This document shows, piece by piece, positions 32,026-40,592 of a DNA stretch of 41,354 nt. This DNA is from Methanobrevibacter ruminantium (lineage in GTDB: Archaea > Methanobacteriota > Methanobacteria > Methanobacteriales > Methanobacteriaceae). A model generated the notes under the pieces. That model worked only from the letters and a program-made list of their open reading frames with translations, did no database searches and had not been told where the DNA came from. The number at the start of each line of letters is the position of its first letter. Within the stretch, counting starts at the first letter, position 1. The stretch covers positions 1 to 41,354 of the forward strand of contig SFKZ01000014.1 of the NCBI GenBank assembly GCA_004553595.1, in the 5' to 3' direction. The position numbers were made by a program, and so were the translations under genes.

Positions 32026-32363
32026 TGGGCTTAATTGATAAAATAAAAACAGTCTTAAGAATCAATAAGAATGTGCTCAAGTCTGAGATAGAAGAAATTA
32101 AAAGCCTCAAAATAACAGAGGAAGATACCACACAGGCTAACAAGATTTCAGCTTTAATAGTCACAGGAATGGCAGCGGCTGGGATTCCATGTGGAGCATT
32201 ATCTCAGCAAATAATGGCACGAATAATAGCATACGCTTTAAGGGATATAAAAGACGGCGTAGAAGTTCATGATAAGTTAATAATTAAAAGAGTTATTAAT
32301 GAAATACAAAATGAAAAGATTTCAAAATCCGAAAATCTTTTAAGAGAATTGAATAAAGATTAA
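32025..32363 (+). CDS. Hypothetical protein between scaffold and capsid
   Basis: The ATG overlaps the scaffold stop (TAATG). The 112-residue product has a basic N-terminal helix and a hydrophobic Gly/Ala segment (SALIVTGMAAAGIPCGAL). A charged C terminus follows. It may be a minor head component. No family is recognised. Confidence 0.5.
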   Translation: MGLIDKIKTVLRINKNVLKSEIEEIKSLKITEEDTTQANKISALIVTGMAAAGIPCGALSQQIMARIIAYALRDIKDGVEVHDKLIIKRVINEIQNEKISKSENLLRELNKD

Positions 32364-32464
32364 TGGAGTTTTAAGGAGACCTCCACTATGGCAGAGAGAG
32401 AATAAATCTTGGTCTTTGGTAGATTAAAACCTTAACATTAAATTTTAAAGAAAGGAAAAAGAAA
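32364..32464 (+). promoter_or_regulatory. Capsid gene leader with a 5-codon frame
   Basis: This 101-base gap has GGAG/CTCC stems around the site AAGGAGACCTCCACT and a minimal frame at 32389 encoding MAERE before TAA. The capsid ribosome site AAAGGAAAAAGAAA follows. It may tune translation of the most abundant virion protein. Confidence 0.4.
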
Positions 32465-33574
32465 ATGGCAGGATTACCTAATTATTCTGATAACCCTATC
32501 GTATCTGGCAACTCAGGTCAAACAGGCGACAAGTCTATGGAAGTGGCTTTAGCCTCTAAGATGCAATTAATCTTAGACCAGCCAATGGCAGACGTAGATA
32601 GCGGTTTAACAAACAGAGACTTTGAAGGCGATTTCTTCAGAATCGGCGATACTGTAGCATTGGTTAAACCAGACATTAGCTCTTTAAATATCCAGTTTGG
32701 TACAATTAATACTCCTAATAAAGTCGGTAAACCTATTACTGGTGAAGCAATTGGAACATTGACTGCAACTGATAGATATTCAAATAAAGATGCTAGATTA
32801 AGACCTACAAACGTTGAATTTGAAAAGAATGTATTAGTCATTGACAAATATGCTAAATACGCATTCTACATTTCAGATTTCACCGAAGCCGAAGGCAAAT
32901 GGAATTATGAATCTGGTAACTTAGATGCAGTTGCTCAGGAAATGAGAAAACGTCATAACTTAGAAACAGTACAGTTGATTGTTGATAATACTTCAGATGT
33001 AAGTGCTCCATTTGGACAAATTAAAACAATCGCATCTTCAACTGCAGCAGCTCCTATTACTGTAGCAAACGGTGACGATGTATATGAAAAAGTAATCGTT
33101 CCAATCTTTGCTCAATTATATGATGCTGGTGCTATTACTGCAGACGGTCAGATTACTTACGGTTCTAATGCACAGGAAGGTAAAACGACTTACGGTTGTG
33201 TTTATGTTCCAACTGCATTATATACTATGCTTTTAACTTCTAAATACTTACAAGATAGAAGCACAGTAGCAGCAGATGAAAAGGTTAAAAGCGGTAAAGT
33301 TAAAACTGTAATGGGTTTGGATATCGCAATCGAACCATCATTAAACCCTACTGCTAAAAGACACATCAATCTCGGCGAAAATACGAATACATTAGTAGTA
33401 GTAGCTGGTACTAGAAACCTTGTTACTAAAGCTGGTAAGGTATTGCCTCCAGAAAGATTACGTTCTCTTAAATTCTTTGCGAACGAATTTCATGGATGCG
33501 AACTTTATACTAAACAGGTTGTAGAACCAGATGCTGGCGCAGTAGCATTCGTTAAAATTGGCGCTGGAGCGTAG
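32465..33574 (+). CDS. Major capsid protein (T7 gp10-like, HK97 fold expected)
   Basis: This 369-residue protein is the expected length for podovirus capsid proteins. It sits after portal and scaffold and before the tail adaptor genes. Segments such as SNKDARLRPTNVEFEKNVLVIDKYAKYAFYI and YEKVIVPIFAQLYDAG fit the spine helix and P-domain of the T7-like capsid family (each read in shorter pieces). Codon use is strongly biased, as in highly expressed genes. A structured terminator-like element follows. Confidence 0.85.
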   Translation: MAGLPNYSDNPIVSGNSGQTGDKSMEVALASKMQLILDQPMADVDSGLTNRDFEGDFFRIGDTVALVKPDISSLNIQFGTINTPNKVGKPITGEAIGTLTATDRYSNKDARLRPTNVEFEKNVLVIDKYAKYAFYISDFTEAEGKWNYESGNLDAVAQEMRKRHNLETVQLIVDNTSDVSAPFGQIKTIASSTAAAPITVANGDDVYEKVIVPIFAQLYDAGAITADGQITYGSNAQEGKTTYGCVYVPTALYTMLLTSKYLQDRSTVAADEKVKSGKVKTVMGLDIAIEPSLNPTAKRHINLGENTNTLVVVAGTRNLVTKAGKVLPPERLRSLKFFANEFHGCELYTKQVVEPDAGAVAFVKIGAGA

Positions 33575-33588
33575 ACTCACTTTTTATT

Positions 33589-33645
33589 GAGGGGCTAGGC
33601 AGCCAGACTAAAAATCAGGTGTAAGTCCTTTCCCCCTCTTTTCTT
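33589..33645 (+). terminator. Long-loop terminator or structured RNA after capsid gene
   Basis: GAGGGG (33589-33594) pairs with CCCCTC (33633-33638), followed by TTTTCTTT. The loop contains an alternative hairpin GGCT-AGGC-AGCC (33593-33604) that competes with the outer stem. T7 has a terminator at the same place, after gene 10. Confidence 0.6.
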
Positions 33646-33675
33646 TAACAAAATAATTAATATGGAGAATATAAA

Positions 33676-34377
33676 ATGTTAGTACAAAAAATGTATAATA
33701 AGTTAGCCTTATTAACTGGATTCCCGCAGTATACGAACTCTGTAGATACTCCAGATATAACAAGAACATTATTAGAATATCTTAGCCAAGGGTTAAATTC
33801 AGTTATAGATAACCTTTATATACAGAATAACGTACTTGAAAGATTTGATACCATAACGGTTAAAAAAGGACAAGATGAAGTAGGTGTAGAAGGAATCATT
33901 AAGAGCGTTCAAATAGTAAATAAAGGTAAAACATTCGATGTTCCTTATATGAATAATTTTAATCAAGATACTTTTTTGACAGATGAAGAGAGAGCTAAAA
34001 ATAGTGGAACGCCAAAAGGATATACTATAAGAAAAGGTTATATGAGATTGTTCCCAATACCAGATGAGGAATATACTTTAAAAGTAGTAGTAGCAACAAC
34101 AAATTTGGTTTGGGCGAATAATGACGTGGCTAGAAATACTGTAGAAGATATTGAAGATTCAGTTATGGCAGATTCAAAATTTTGCGATTTAGTTGTATTA
34201 AAGGCAGCAACATTATTATTAGCAAGAGCAAATAACGGAGCAGCTCAGATTCTAGCCAATGTGTACAAGGAAAGATTTGACAACTACTTAGAACATGATT
34301 TAAAAACAACTCAGGGAAATAGATTCTTTGATAGAAGCGCAGGTCACTTTGATATAGATAGAGGATTATTAGGATAA
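33676..34377 (+). CDS. Tail adaptor (T7 gp11-like tail tubular protein A)
   Basis: This 233-residue protein starts at ATG after TATGGAGAATATAAA. It is helical at both ends (EYLSQGLNSVIDNLY and ATLLLARANNGAAQILANVYKERF) with a strand-rich centre. Size and place between capsid and the gp12-like protein match tail tubular protein A, which forms the gatekeeper ring below the portal. The next gene overlaps by one base. Confidence 0.7.
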   Translation: MLVQKMYNKLALLTGFPQYTNSVDTPDITRTLLEYLSQGLNSVIDNLYIQNNVLERFDTITVKKGQDEVGVEGIIKSVQIVNKGKTFDVPYMNNFNQDTFLTDEERAKNSGTPKGYTIRKGYMRLFPIPDEEYTLKVVVATTNLVWANNDVARNTVEDIEDSVMADSKFCDLVVLKAATLLLARANNGAAQILANVYKERFDNYLEHDLKTTQGNRFFDRSAGHFDIDRGLLG

Positions 34378-36293
34378 TGGTAAAATTTAAACCTTTAAAT
34401 GTTAAACCTATAAAAGATAAAGGAACTTATGTATTCGGGGATTTTAGTATAGGATTATATTATCTTGATACTCCTAGGATGTTAGGCGAACAATTAGCCT
34501 CTCTTGCATTGGTCGGCGGACAAAACATATGGACAGAAAAAGGCGCATTAGTTCCTCAATATGGATATAATATATTAGGCAAATTGCCTGACAAAGAGCA
34601 AGTTATTGCAGTGAGTAAAGATACTGCTAGCTCAGCTAATTTCTTTATAATTACAATAGATGAAAATACTGATTCACATTTCTATTTATACACTGCTAGT
34701 CAAGGCTTAAAGAAATATAAATCTAATATAGGTGCAATTAATGTTCCTATAATCGCTCATGACGGAAAGAATTTAATTGTATATAATGATGGTGCATCAT
34801 ATCTATTCGGAAGTTATTATGCAGATGCATCAAATATTATAGCTATAGATTCAAATGTTCCTTATAGAGATTATAATGCTTATTATGAATTTACAGTACC
34901 ATTAGAATCAACTGAATATTACTGGAACGGAAAAGAGATAGTAGTAACTAATAATGGTAAAAATCATCACATGGTTGTAAGTTCTGTCTCGGTTGGAGAA
35001 ACTAATACAGTAATAAGAGCTATAATTGATGGAGAACATCAGCAGTTTTCTGGTGAGACTGCAACAATAAGCGAAAATACATTATTACCTATTGATTTTA
35101 TTTATTATCCAGAAGATTATGATGAAACATTACAACCTACAGACCCTAAATATGTAGCTCCAGTTAGAATGACCCCAGCATTAATTGAGTCAGCTCAGAA
35201 TAGATTGTTTGTGGTAGATGAAACTGGAACCGTATATTATAGTTCAGTTGGAGGTGTTGATGAACTGGCTGGAGGCGTAAAAGCTTTTGACCAGAAGAAC
35301 GATGCAGGATTCTTTACTGGATTCTATAAAGATTCATCAAAGATATTATCTATTGAAGATTTCATGGACGGTATATTAATAAGTAAGGAAAACGGCTTAT
35401 ATTATCTTACATTAGGAGATGCTACATATAACGTAGTTCAGACCGAAGGTGGATTCCTTTCATTAGCTGAGAATCAAATTAAAATTAGAAAGATTGCTAA
35501 TATAGGGCAGCAATATGCTGGAGACCATGTAATAGTAAAAGAAAGCGTATTGGCTTATGACAGTAATAGTGGAACAATCGTAAACGCAGCATCAATGAAT
35601 GTCTTTGGTAGTTTAGTTGCGGGAGATATAATAATTGACTCTGCTGCATTGAACGCATATAACTCTGGTATCACTGCAAGCAAAAGAGTTTTAACATATA
35701 ACGGACAAGAAAATGTATTTATATTATATTATGGCGAAGATTTAACAAATGGGGTCGTATTAACTCCACAAGCTACACTTTTCCCGAGAAAATTAGATAT
35801 TCCGATGTTCAAATTTATAGGATTTAATCAGGGTGTAGTAGGCGTTGGATTAGATGGAGAAATAACTCAAGACTTCAAGATAGGAACTATAATAAAATCC
35901 CTTCCCGCATTTGCGGATTTTGAGGCTATTGGGGTAAGAGACAATAGAGTTGTAACATCTTCATTACTTGAGGTAACAGAATTAAACGGAGTTGAATTTA
36001 CTATAACTACGAAAAATACTGGAACATCCGTACAAAATATTAAACCTAATTTAAATCTTGCGGTAGATAATAGTATATTACCACCATTGTTATATTCAGA
36101 TAAAACATTTGATATTATGTCTGATTCATACGAATTGACATCAAGATGGGCTGATAAAAAAGCGAGCGTAACAAGGATAGCTGCCCCGATGTCGGGAAGA
36201 GACGGAATAAGTCTTTCAATAGAATTTCCAGCTAACTCGTCATTCTGTCTTGCAGCTTTAAGACTTCCAGATTTCAGCTTAGGAGAATTATAG
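34377..36293 (+). CDS. Tail nozzle (T7 gp12-like tail tubular protein B)
   Basis: This 638-residue, beta-rich protein has repeated blade-like strands (FFIITIDENTDSHFYLY, NLIVYNDGASYLFG, GILISKENGLYYLTLGD). This is the pattern of the beta-propeller nozzle protein of T7-like tails. Position directly after the gp11-like gene supports the call. It ends the DNA-conducting tube. Confidence 0.7.
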   Translation: MVKFKPLNVKPIKDKGTYVFGDFSIGLYYLDTPRMLGEQLASLALVGGQNIWTEKGALVPQYGYNILGKLPDKEQVIAVSKDTASSANFFIITIDENTDSHFYLYTASQGLKKYKSNIGAINVPIIAHDGKNLIVYNDGASYLFGSYYADASNIIAIDSNVPYRDYNAYYEFTVPLESTEYYWNGKEIVVTNNGKNHHMVVSSVSVGETNTVIRAIIDGEHQQFSGETATISENTLLPIDFIYYPEDYDETLQPTDPKYVAPVRMTPALIESAQNRLFVVDETGTVYYSSVGGVDELAGGVKAFDQKNDAGFFTGFYKDSSKILSIEDFMDGILISKENGLYYLTLGDATYNVVQTEGGFLSLAENQIKIRKIANIGQQYAGDHVIVKESVLAYDSNSGTIVNAASMNVFGSLVAGDIIIDSAALNAYNSGITASKRVLTYNGQENVFILYYGEDLTNGVVLTPQATLFPRKLDIPMFKFIGFNQGVVGVGLDGEITQDFKIGTIIKSLPAFADFEAIGVRDNRVVTSSLLEVTELNGVEFTITTKNTGTSVQNIKPNLNLAVDNSILPPLLYSDKTFDIMSDSYELTSRWADKKASVTRIAAPMSGRDGISLSIEFPANSSFCLAALRLPDFSLGEL

Positions 36294-36294
36294 T

Positions 36295-36807
36295 ATGAAA
36301 TATAGAACTTTAGACCATGGAGATTTATTTGTATATCGTAGCGATATATTCAAATGTTATCAAGATTGCAATTTAATATTTGATTCTCAAAATGTTATTG
36401 ATATAAAGGATGAACATGATTCTGAGAATTTATTACATGGATTCGTTGAAGCTAAAGATTCTTTAGTGTTAGGAATATTAGACGATAAAGAAGAATTTTT
36501 GTTCGGCATAGTAATATTTGATAATATTAGATTTGCAAATAAATCTTGTGCACAGGTTCATATCGTAACAGATAGGGCTATTTGGGGAAGAAAGATTAAA
36601 GATATTTATACTGAGATATTAAAAGGTTCTATATTTGATACTCTATATTGTGAGATTCCTAGCATAGCAGTTCATCCGATTGCGATGTGCAAAAGGCTAG
36701 GATTTAAGAAAACTGGTTATATTCCTGATGCACTTCCTTATAAGAATGCACAGGGAGAAGAAAAGATGTATGACTTGCAAATATATACTTATAGGAGAAA
36801 TAAATAA
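36295..36807 (+). CDS. GNAT-fold protein (T7 gp13-like position)
   Basis: This 170-residue protein has the C-terminal GNAT signature IPSIAVHPIAMCKRLGFKKTGYI, with a final strand and YDLQIYT end. It lies immediately after the nozzle gene, where T7 has gp13, an internal virion protein reported to have a GNAT-like fold. It may therefore be a structural or assembly protein rather than an active acetyltransferase; the acetyl-CoA loop is not clearly conserved. Confidence 0.6.
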   Translation: MKYRTLDHGDLFVYRSDIFKCYQDCNLIFDSQNVIDIKDEHDSENLLHGFVEAKDSLVLGILDDKEEFLFGIVIFDNIRFANKSCAQVHIVTDRAIWGRKIKDIYTEILKGSIFDTLYCEIPSIAVHPIAMCKRLGFKKTGYIPDALPYKNAQGEEKMYDLQIYTYRRNK

Positions 36808-36809
36808 TA

Positions 36810-37421
36810 ATGCAAAATAGCAACGATGAATTGCCGTTAGTTCAAATAAGTGATGATACTCCAGTGCTTCAAGGAGGTATAACTTATAATGATTATTCAC
36901 CATATATTAGAGATTTTAGCGATAACTTGAGAAAGTACTCAGTACTATCTAATCCTATAGCTAATGCAGTTTCAATTAATCCAGCAGCTAGGGCTTATAT
37001 GTATAATGCTGCAGGGGTAGAAAGAATGACGAATAAAGATTTTTATCCATGGGAAATTAATGCTGCAAAACAAGCATTAAATAATAGACTTGGAGAGAGA
37101 GGTGGAAGATTTGATTCCCCTATTGATGTTCATCCTAATAACTACGAAGGTAATGTTGCTAATACTACGGGGTCTGGGTACATTAAAAACTTTTTCTTAA
37201 ATCCTATGAGAATGACAACTGGAAGTATGTGGGTAGCTCCAAACGGACAATTATTACATCAATTAAATAATAACTTCTATTATGGAGACCCGTACGATTT
37301 CGCCTCTCAAGTTCAGTCGGACAATAATTATAGACCAGAATATAAGTTACTCCAAAAATTCGGAACATCTGTAAGAAGTAACAAAGAACCAATGATAATT
37401 GATATAAACTTAAAGGATTAA
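36810..37421 (+). CDS. Hypothetical virion-module protein
   Basis: This 203-residue protein starts at ATG after TAGGAGAAATAAAT. It is Asn/Tyr/Pro-rich with few long helices. No domain is recognised. Position between the GNAT-fold gene and the resolvase, within the core-protein block, suggests a virion or assembly role. The next ATG overlaps its stop by one base. Confidence 0.45.
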   Translation: MQNSNDELPLVQISDDTPVLQGGITYNDYSPYIRDFSDNLRKYSVLSNPIANAVSINPAARAYMYNAAGVERMTNKDFYPWEINAAKQALNNRLGERGGRFDSPIDVHPNNYEGNVANTTGSGYIKNFFLNPMRMTTGSMWVAPNGQLLHQLNNNFYYGDPYDFASQVQSDNNYRPEYKLLQKFGTSVRSNKEPMIIDINLKD

Positions 37422-37870
37422 TGTTAATGGTAAAATTTCATAGAAAGAAGATAACTAAAAATGCTGCAGGGATTAAGCATGGTTATAGAAGCGGTTTAGA
37501 GAAAACTATACAACTAGAGCTCGAAGGTTTAGATATTGAACCTAACTATGAGGGGAGAGAGTTTGAATATATCGTACCAGAATCTAAGCATAAATATACT
37601 CCAGATTTCCCTGTGAGCCCTCATATTATAATCGAGACAAAAGGGAGATGGGTGCTAGAAGATAGACAAAAGATGCTTCTATTAATAAAACAATATCCAG
37701 ACATATCTTTTAGAATGTTATTTCAAAAAGCATCTCAAAAAATTAAAAAAGGAAGTAAAACAAGTTATGCTGATTGGTGTGATAAACATGGCATAATGTG
37801 GGCGGAGAAAACAATTCCGCAAGAATGGTTAAAAGATATTTATGATGATTTAGCATCGAACTGTAAATAA
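37421..37870 (+). CDS. T7 endonuclease I-like Holliday junction resolvase
   Basis: This 149-residue protein matches T7 gp3 in length and motif order: RSGLE (E27), KYTPDF (D62), IETKGRW (E72 and K74) and SYADWCDKHGI..AEK.IP.EWL. These acids and Lys form the metal site that cleaves branched DNA. In T7 it resolves junctions and helps degrade host DNA; resolving branches before packaging is likely here. It lies in the late structural operon rather than with replication genes. A second ATG two codons later could also be used. Confidence 0.93.
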   Translation: MLMVKFHRKKITKNAAGIKHGYRSGLEKTIQLELEGLDIEPNYEGREFEYIVPESKHKYTPDFPVSPHIIIETKGRWVLEDRQKMLLLIKQYPDISFRMLFQKASQKIKKGSKTSYADWCDKHGIMWAEKTIPQEWLKDIYDDLASNCK

Positions 37871-37871
37871 A

Positions 37872-37914
37872 TTGTAACATTAGGGTTGAAAATAATTGTA
37901 AAATAATTTATAAT
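37872..37914 (+). promoter_or_regulatory. Late promoter before core-protein genes
   Basis: TTGTAACATT at 37872, AGGG at 37882, TTGAAA at 37886-37891, a 17-base spacer and TATAAT at 37909-37914. It begins just after the resolvase stop. Confidence 0.8.
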
Positions 37915-37945
37915 ATAATTATATTCTATATAAGGAGAAATTGTA

Positions 37946-38794
37946 ATGGCTAAACAAGCTAAGCTTAAACAAACGGACTGGACAACAGGCGGCAGAGATA
38001 TCTCTAATACTGCCACTCCATTGTATCAAGACAACCTAAAAAATATGGGTAAGTATCTCAGTGACCCTTCTAAATATGTTAATCAATATTTAGACCAGTA
38101 TTACGGCACTAATGCTATACAGAATCAAGATTTTTTAAGGGCGTATAACAGAGCGATGAATACAAAAACTGGAGCTAACTACGCAGCTACTGGGGGAGGC
38201 TATACATCATCTGGACAAAGAGCCTATGACGATACACAAAGATATTATAATGATTTAGCTTCAAGGCTTCAGCAGTATGGAATAGGTCAATCCCGCAAGA
38301 TGTATGACCAAGATATTGCAAATATGAGAGGAGCAAATACAGATTATTATAATGCATATAATCTAGGAAAAGCTTACTCAGATGTAGACCAGTATAATGA
38401 CCTAGTAGACCAACAAAATAGAAATTGGTATAGTAATGCTTTATCTGGAATCGGAAATGCCGCTATGGCAATCGCTCCGTTCACAGGGGTAGCCGCTCCT
38501 TTTGTTGCTGGAGCAGGGGCACTAGCAAGCGGTGCAGGAGCTGCAACTGGAATAGATACATCAGGAGCTATGGCTGCAATAAGAGGCGGTACTCCTAACC
38601 AGTATCAAGGTATGAACAATACATACACTAACTTAGCAGACCAGCTAGCGCAATATGATTGGGGGAAAGTATTTAACCTATCACCTAGTCAGACATTATC
38701 TCAAAAACTAGGCTATAATTACACGCCTTATACAACTTCAAGTATGGCTAATAATACGGTAGGAAATAAAAATTATTTCGGATTCGATAGATAG
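37946..38794 (+). CDS. Internal core protein with Gly/Ala-rich hydrophobic segment
   Basis: This 282-residue protein starts at ATG after AAGGAGAAATTGTA. The N-terminal half is Tyr/Gln/Asn-rich. Residues about 168-210 form a long Gly/Ala hydrophobic stretch (NAAMAIAPFTGVAAPFVAGAGALASG), as in phage core proteins that enter membranes during ejection. Position first in a three-gene core block matches T7 gp14. Confidence 0.6.
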   Translation: MAKQAKLKQTDWTTGGRDISNTATPLYQDNLKNMGKYLSDPSKYVNQYLDQYYGTNAIQNQDFLRAYNRAMNTKTGANYAATGGGYTSSGQRAYDDTQRYYNDLASRLQQYGIGQSRKMYDQDIANMRGANTDYYNAYNLGKAYSDVDQYNDLVDQQNRNWYSNALSGIGNAAMAIAPFTGVAAPFVAGAGALASGAGAATGIDTSGAMAAIRGGTPNQYQGMNNTYTNLADQLAQYDWGKVFNLSPSQTLSQKLGYNYTPYTTSSMANNTVGNKNYFGFDR

Positions 38795-38805
38795 AGAGGT
38801 TAATA

Positions 38806-40584
38806 ATGGTTGATAAGAAAACACTAGAAAATATGATGAAGAATACCGATTGGAGTCAAAGGTCTATATCTGGCAATATTGATTGGAATAATAAAGGGCA
38901 AGTTATAAACTATATTACTGCCAGAGCAAAAATGCTAGGAATGCCAGAAGGATTCATCCCTATATACATTAATCAATTAAACCAAGAATCAGGTCTTATG
39001 CATTATAGCAATGGTAAGGTTAAGAGAGGTGGAAGCGGAGAGTTTGGTATAGGTCAAATAATGCCAAGCACTGCTAAATCTCTAAAGATTGACCCATCAG
39101 ACCCTGTGCAAAACATAGACGGAAGTATTAAATATATGATTAACGCGTTAATTCGTTCAAAGGGAGACCCAAGAGAAGCTTTAAGAATGTATAATGGCGG
39201 ATTCGGATATAAGGACTCTAGTAAAGCAGCTCAAGACCAAACTGCGAGATATGCAGATTCAATATTAGCAGCTTCAGGGTTACCTACGGGTGCTGCAAGT
39301 CCTATTCAACCTACTCAATCGGCAGATATTGGTGATACCATGGGGAGGCTAGCTCAAGATGAATTGACAACTGGAGAAAAGATTGTTGAGAAGTATATAA
39401 AAGATGCTGGGTATGATACGAAAGCGTATAGAGAAATAAGAGACCAAAAACAAAAAGAAATTAAAGAAACATTGGATGCAATTAAAAAACTACCCGACGG
39501 TGCTTCTCCTGAACAATTACAGGCTATAACTAATCAATACGCTCAGGCAAAACAAGATTTGAATAACGCTTACGGAACTGCAATAGCAGGTATTCAATCT
39601 GGAATGGGTGCTGATACAATTGATAATTATTATAATAAATTAGTTAATGCTGATGAAGCTAGATTACAAAGAATGCAAGCAGCAAATCCTTATACACAAC
39701 TTAGCCAAACTGCTCCTTTAGATTTAAATGGTTATGCTAACGCTATGAATAGACAACAACAAGTTAATGCAATGATGCGAGCTAATCAAATCGCTACTGG
39801 GGGTAAAGCTCAGCCTGTAGATTTCGCGACAGAAAGAATGCAGTTGGCGCTAGCAAGACAAGCTGAGGAAGCAGCTAGAAGAACTGGCTTAACTCCTGAA
39901 CAATTTGTTGAACGTGGTTTAATGAATTATAATAATATGGGTGCAACTTTAAATAATCAGCAACAAGCAATGATTCAATTATTGAACGCTGCTCAGCAAG
40001 GTGATAGACAAGCTCAACAGATAGTTTCAAATATGCAAATTAATCAAGCGGTTGCTAACAATCAGATGATACAAAATGAGCAAGCTGCTAAAGCTGCTGC
40101 CGATGCAGCTGCATTAGAAAGAGCTAAATTCGCAGCAGATAACGCAAGATGGGGAGTTACGCAAGGTCAAGATTTAGATGCTTACGCGGTATCGGGCGAT
40201 GCCGCAATGCAACGGGAAAGACTTGGGCAGACTGGAAGTATTATGAATAGCTCAGCAAATCGTGGAACTAATATGGCTGGTAATATGCTAACCTATCAGG
40301 GAATGCTCCAAAAGGCTGCAGGTCAGGGGGATGGAACTCAAGCTGATGAATTGAAAACATTGTTAGATATTCAGAAGCCTATATTAAGTGCAGCAGGCAT
40401 GAGTCAAAATATAGATGCACTACCAAATGCTATAAGCAATTTTCAAAAATCTGTAATGACGAATCTTCCACAATATGCTAGATATGTAGACCCTAGTGCA
40501 CCAGCAAATGCATATCAGCCAGTTCAAGGATTATCGGGATTCAATGTTACTGGACAAAATACATTTAGACCTCAACAACAGTAG
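38806..40584 (+). CDS. Internal core protein with lytic transglycosylase domain
   Basis: This 592-residue protein has an SLT (goose-lysozyme-like) domain at residues about 45-150: catalytic E61 in NQESGL, GIGQIMPSTAKSL (81-93) and MYNGGFGY (128-135). The rest is a long Gln/Ala/Asn-rich helical region. Domain plus core region corresponds to T7 gp16, but here it is split from the larger protein that follows. It probably opens peptidoglycan during DNA entry. Confidence 0.85.
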   Translation: MVDKKTLENMMKNTDWSQRSISGNIDWNNKGQVINYITARAKMLGMPEGFIPIYINQLNQESGLMHYSNGKVKRGGSGEFGIGQIMPSTAKSLKIDPSDPVQNIDGSIKYMINALIRSKGDPREALRMYNGGFGYKDSSKAAQDQTARYADSILAASGLPTGAASPIQPTQSADIGDTMGRLAQDELTTGEKIVEKYIKDAGYDTKAYREIRDQKQKEIKETLDAIKKLPDGASPEQLQAITNQYAQAKQDLNNAYGTAIAGIQSGMGADTIDNYYNKLVNADEARLQRMQAANPYTQLSQTAPLDLNGYANAMNRQQQVNAMMRANQIATGGKAQPVDFATERMQLALARQAEEAARRTGLTPEQFVERGLMNYNNMGATLNNQQQAMIQLLNAAQQGDRQAQQIVSNMQINQAVANNQMIQNEQAAKAAADAAALERAKFAADNARWGVTQGQDLDAYAVSGDAAMQRERLGQTGSIMNSSANRGTNMAGNMLTYQGMLQKAAGQGDGTQADELKTLLDIQKPILSAAGMSQNIDALPNAISNFQKSVMTNLPQYARYVDPSAPANAYQPVQGLSGFNVTGQNTFRPQQQ

Positions 40585-40592
40585 GAATTAAT

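Noticed and set aside
33589..33645. Possible tRNA (GAGGGG acceptor-like stem, AGGTGTAAGTCCT T-arm-like string)
   Set aside because: No proper D-arm or anticodon arm, total length too short, and the T-loop lacks the TTC core.
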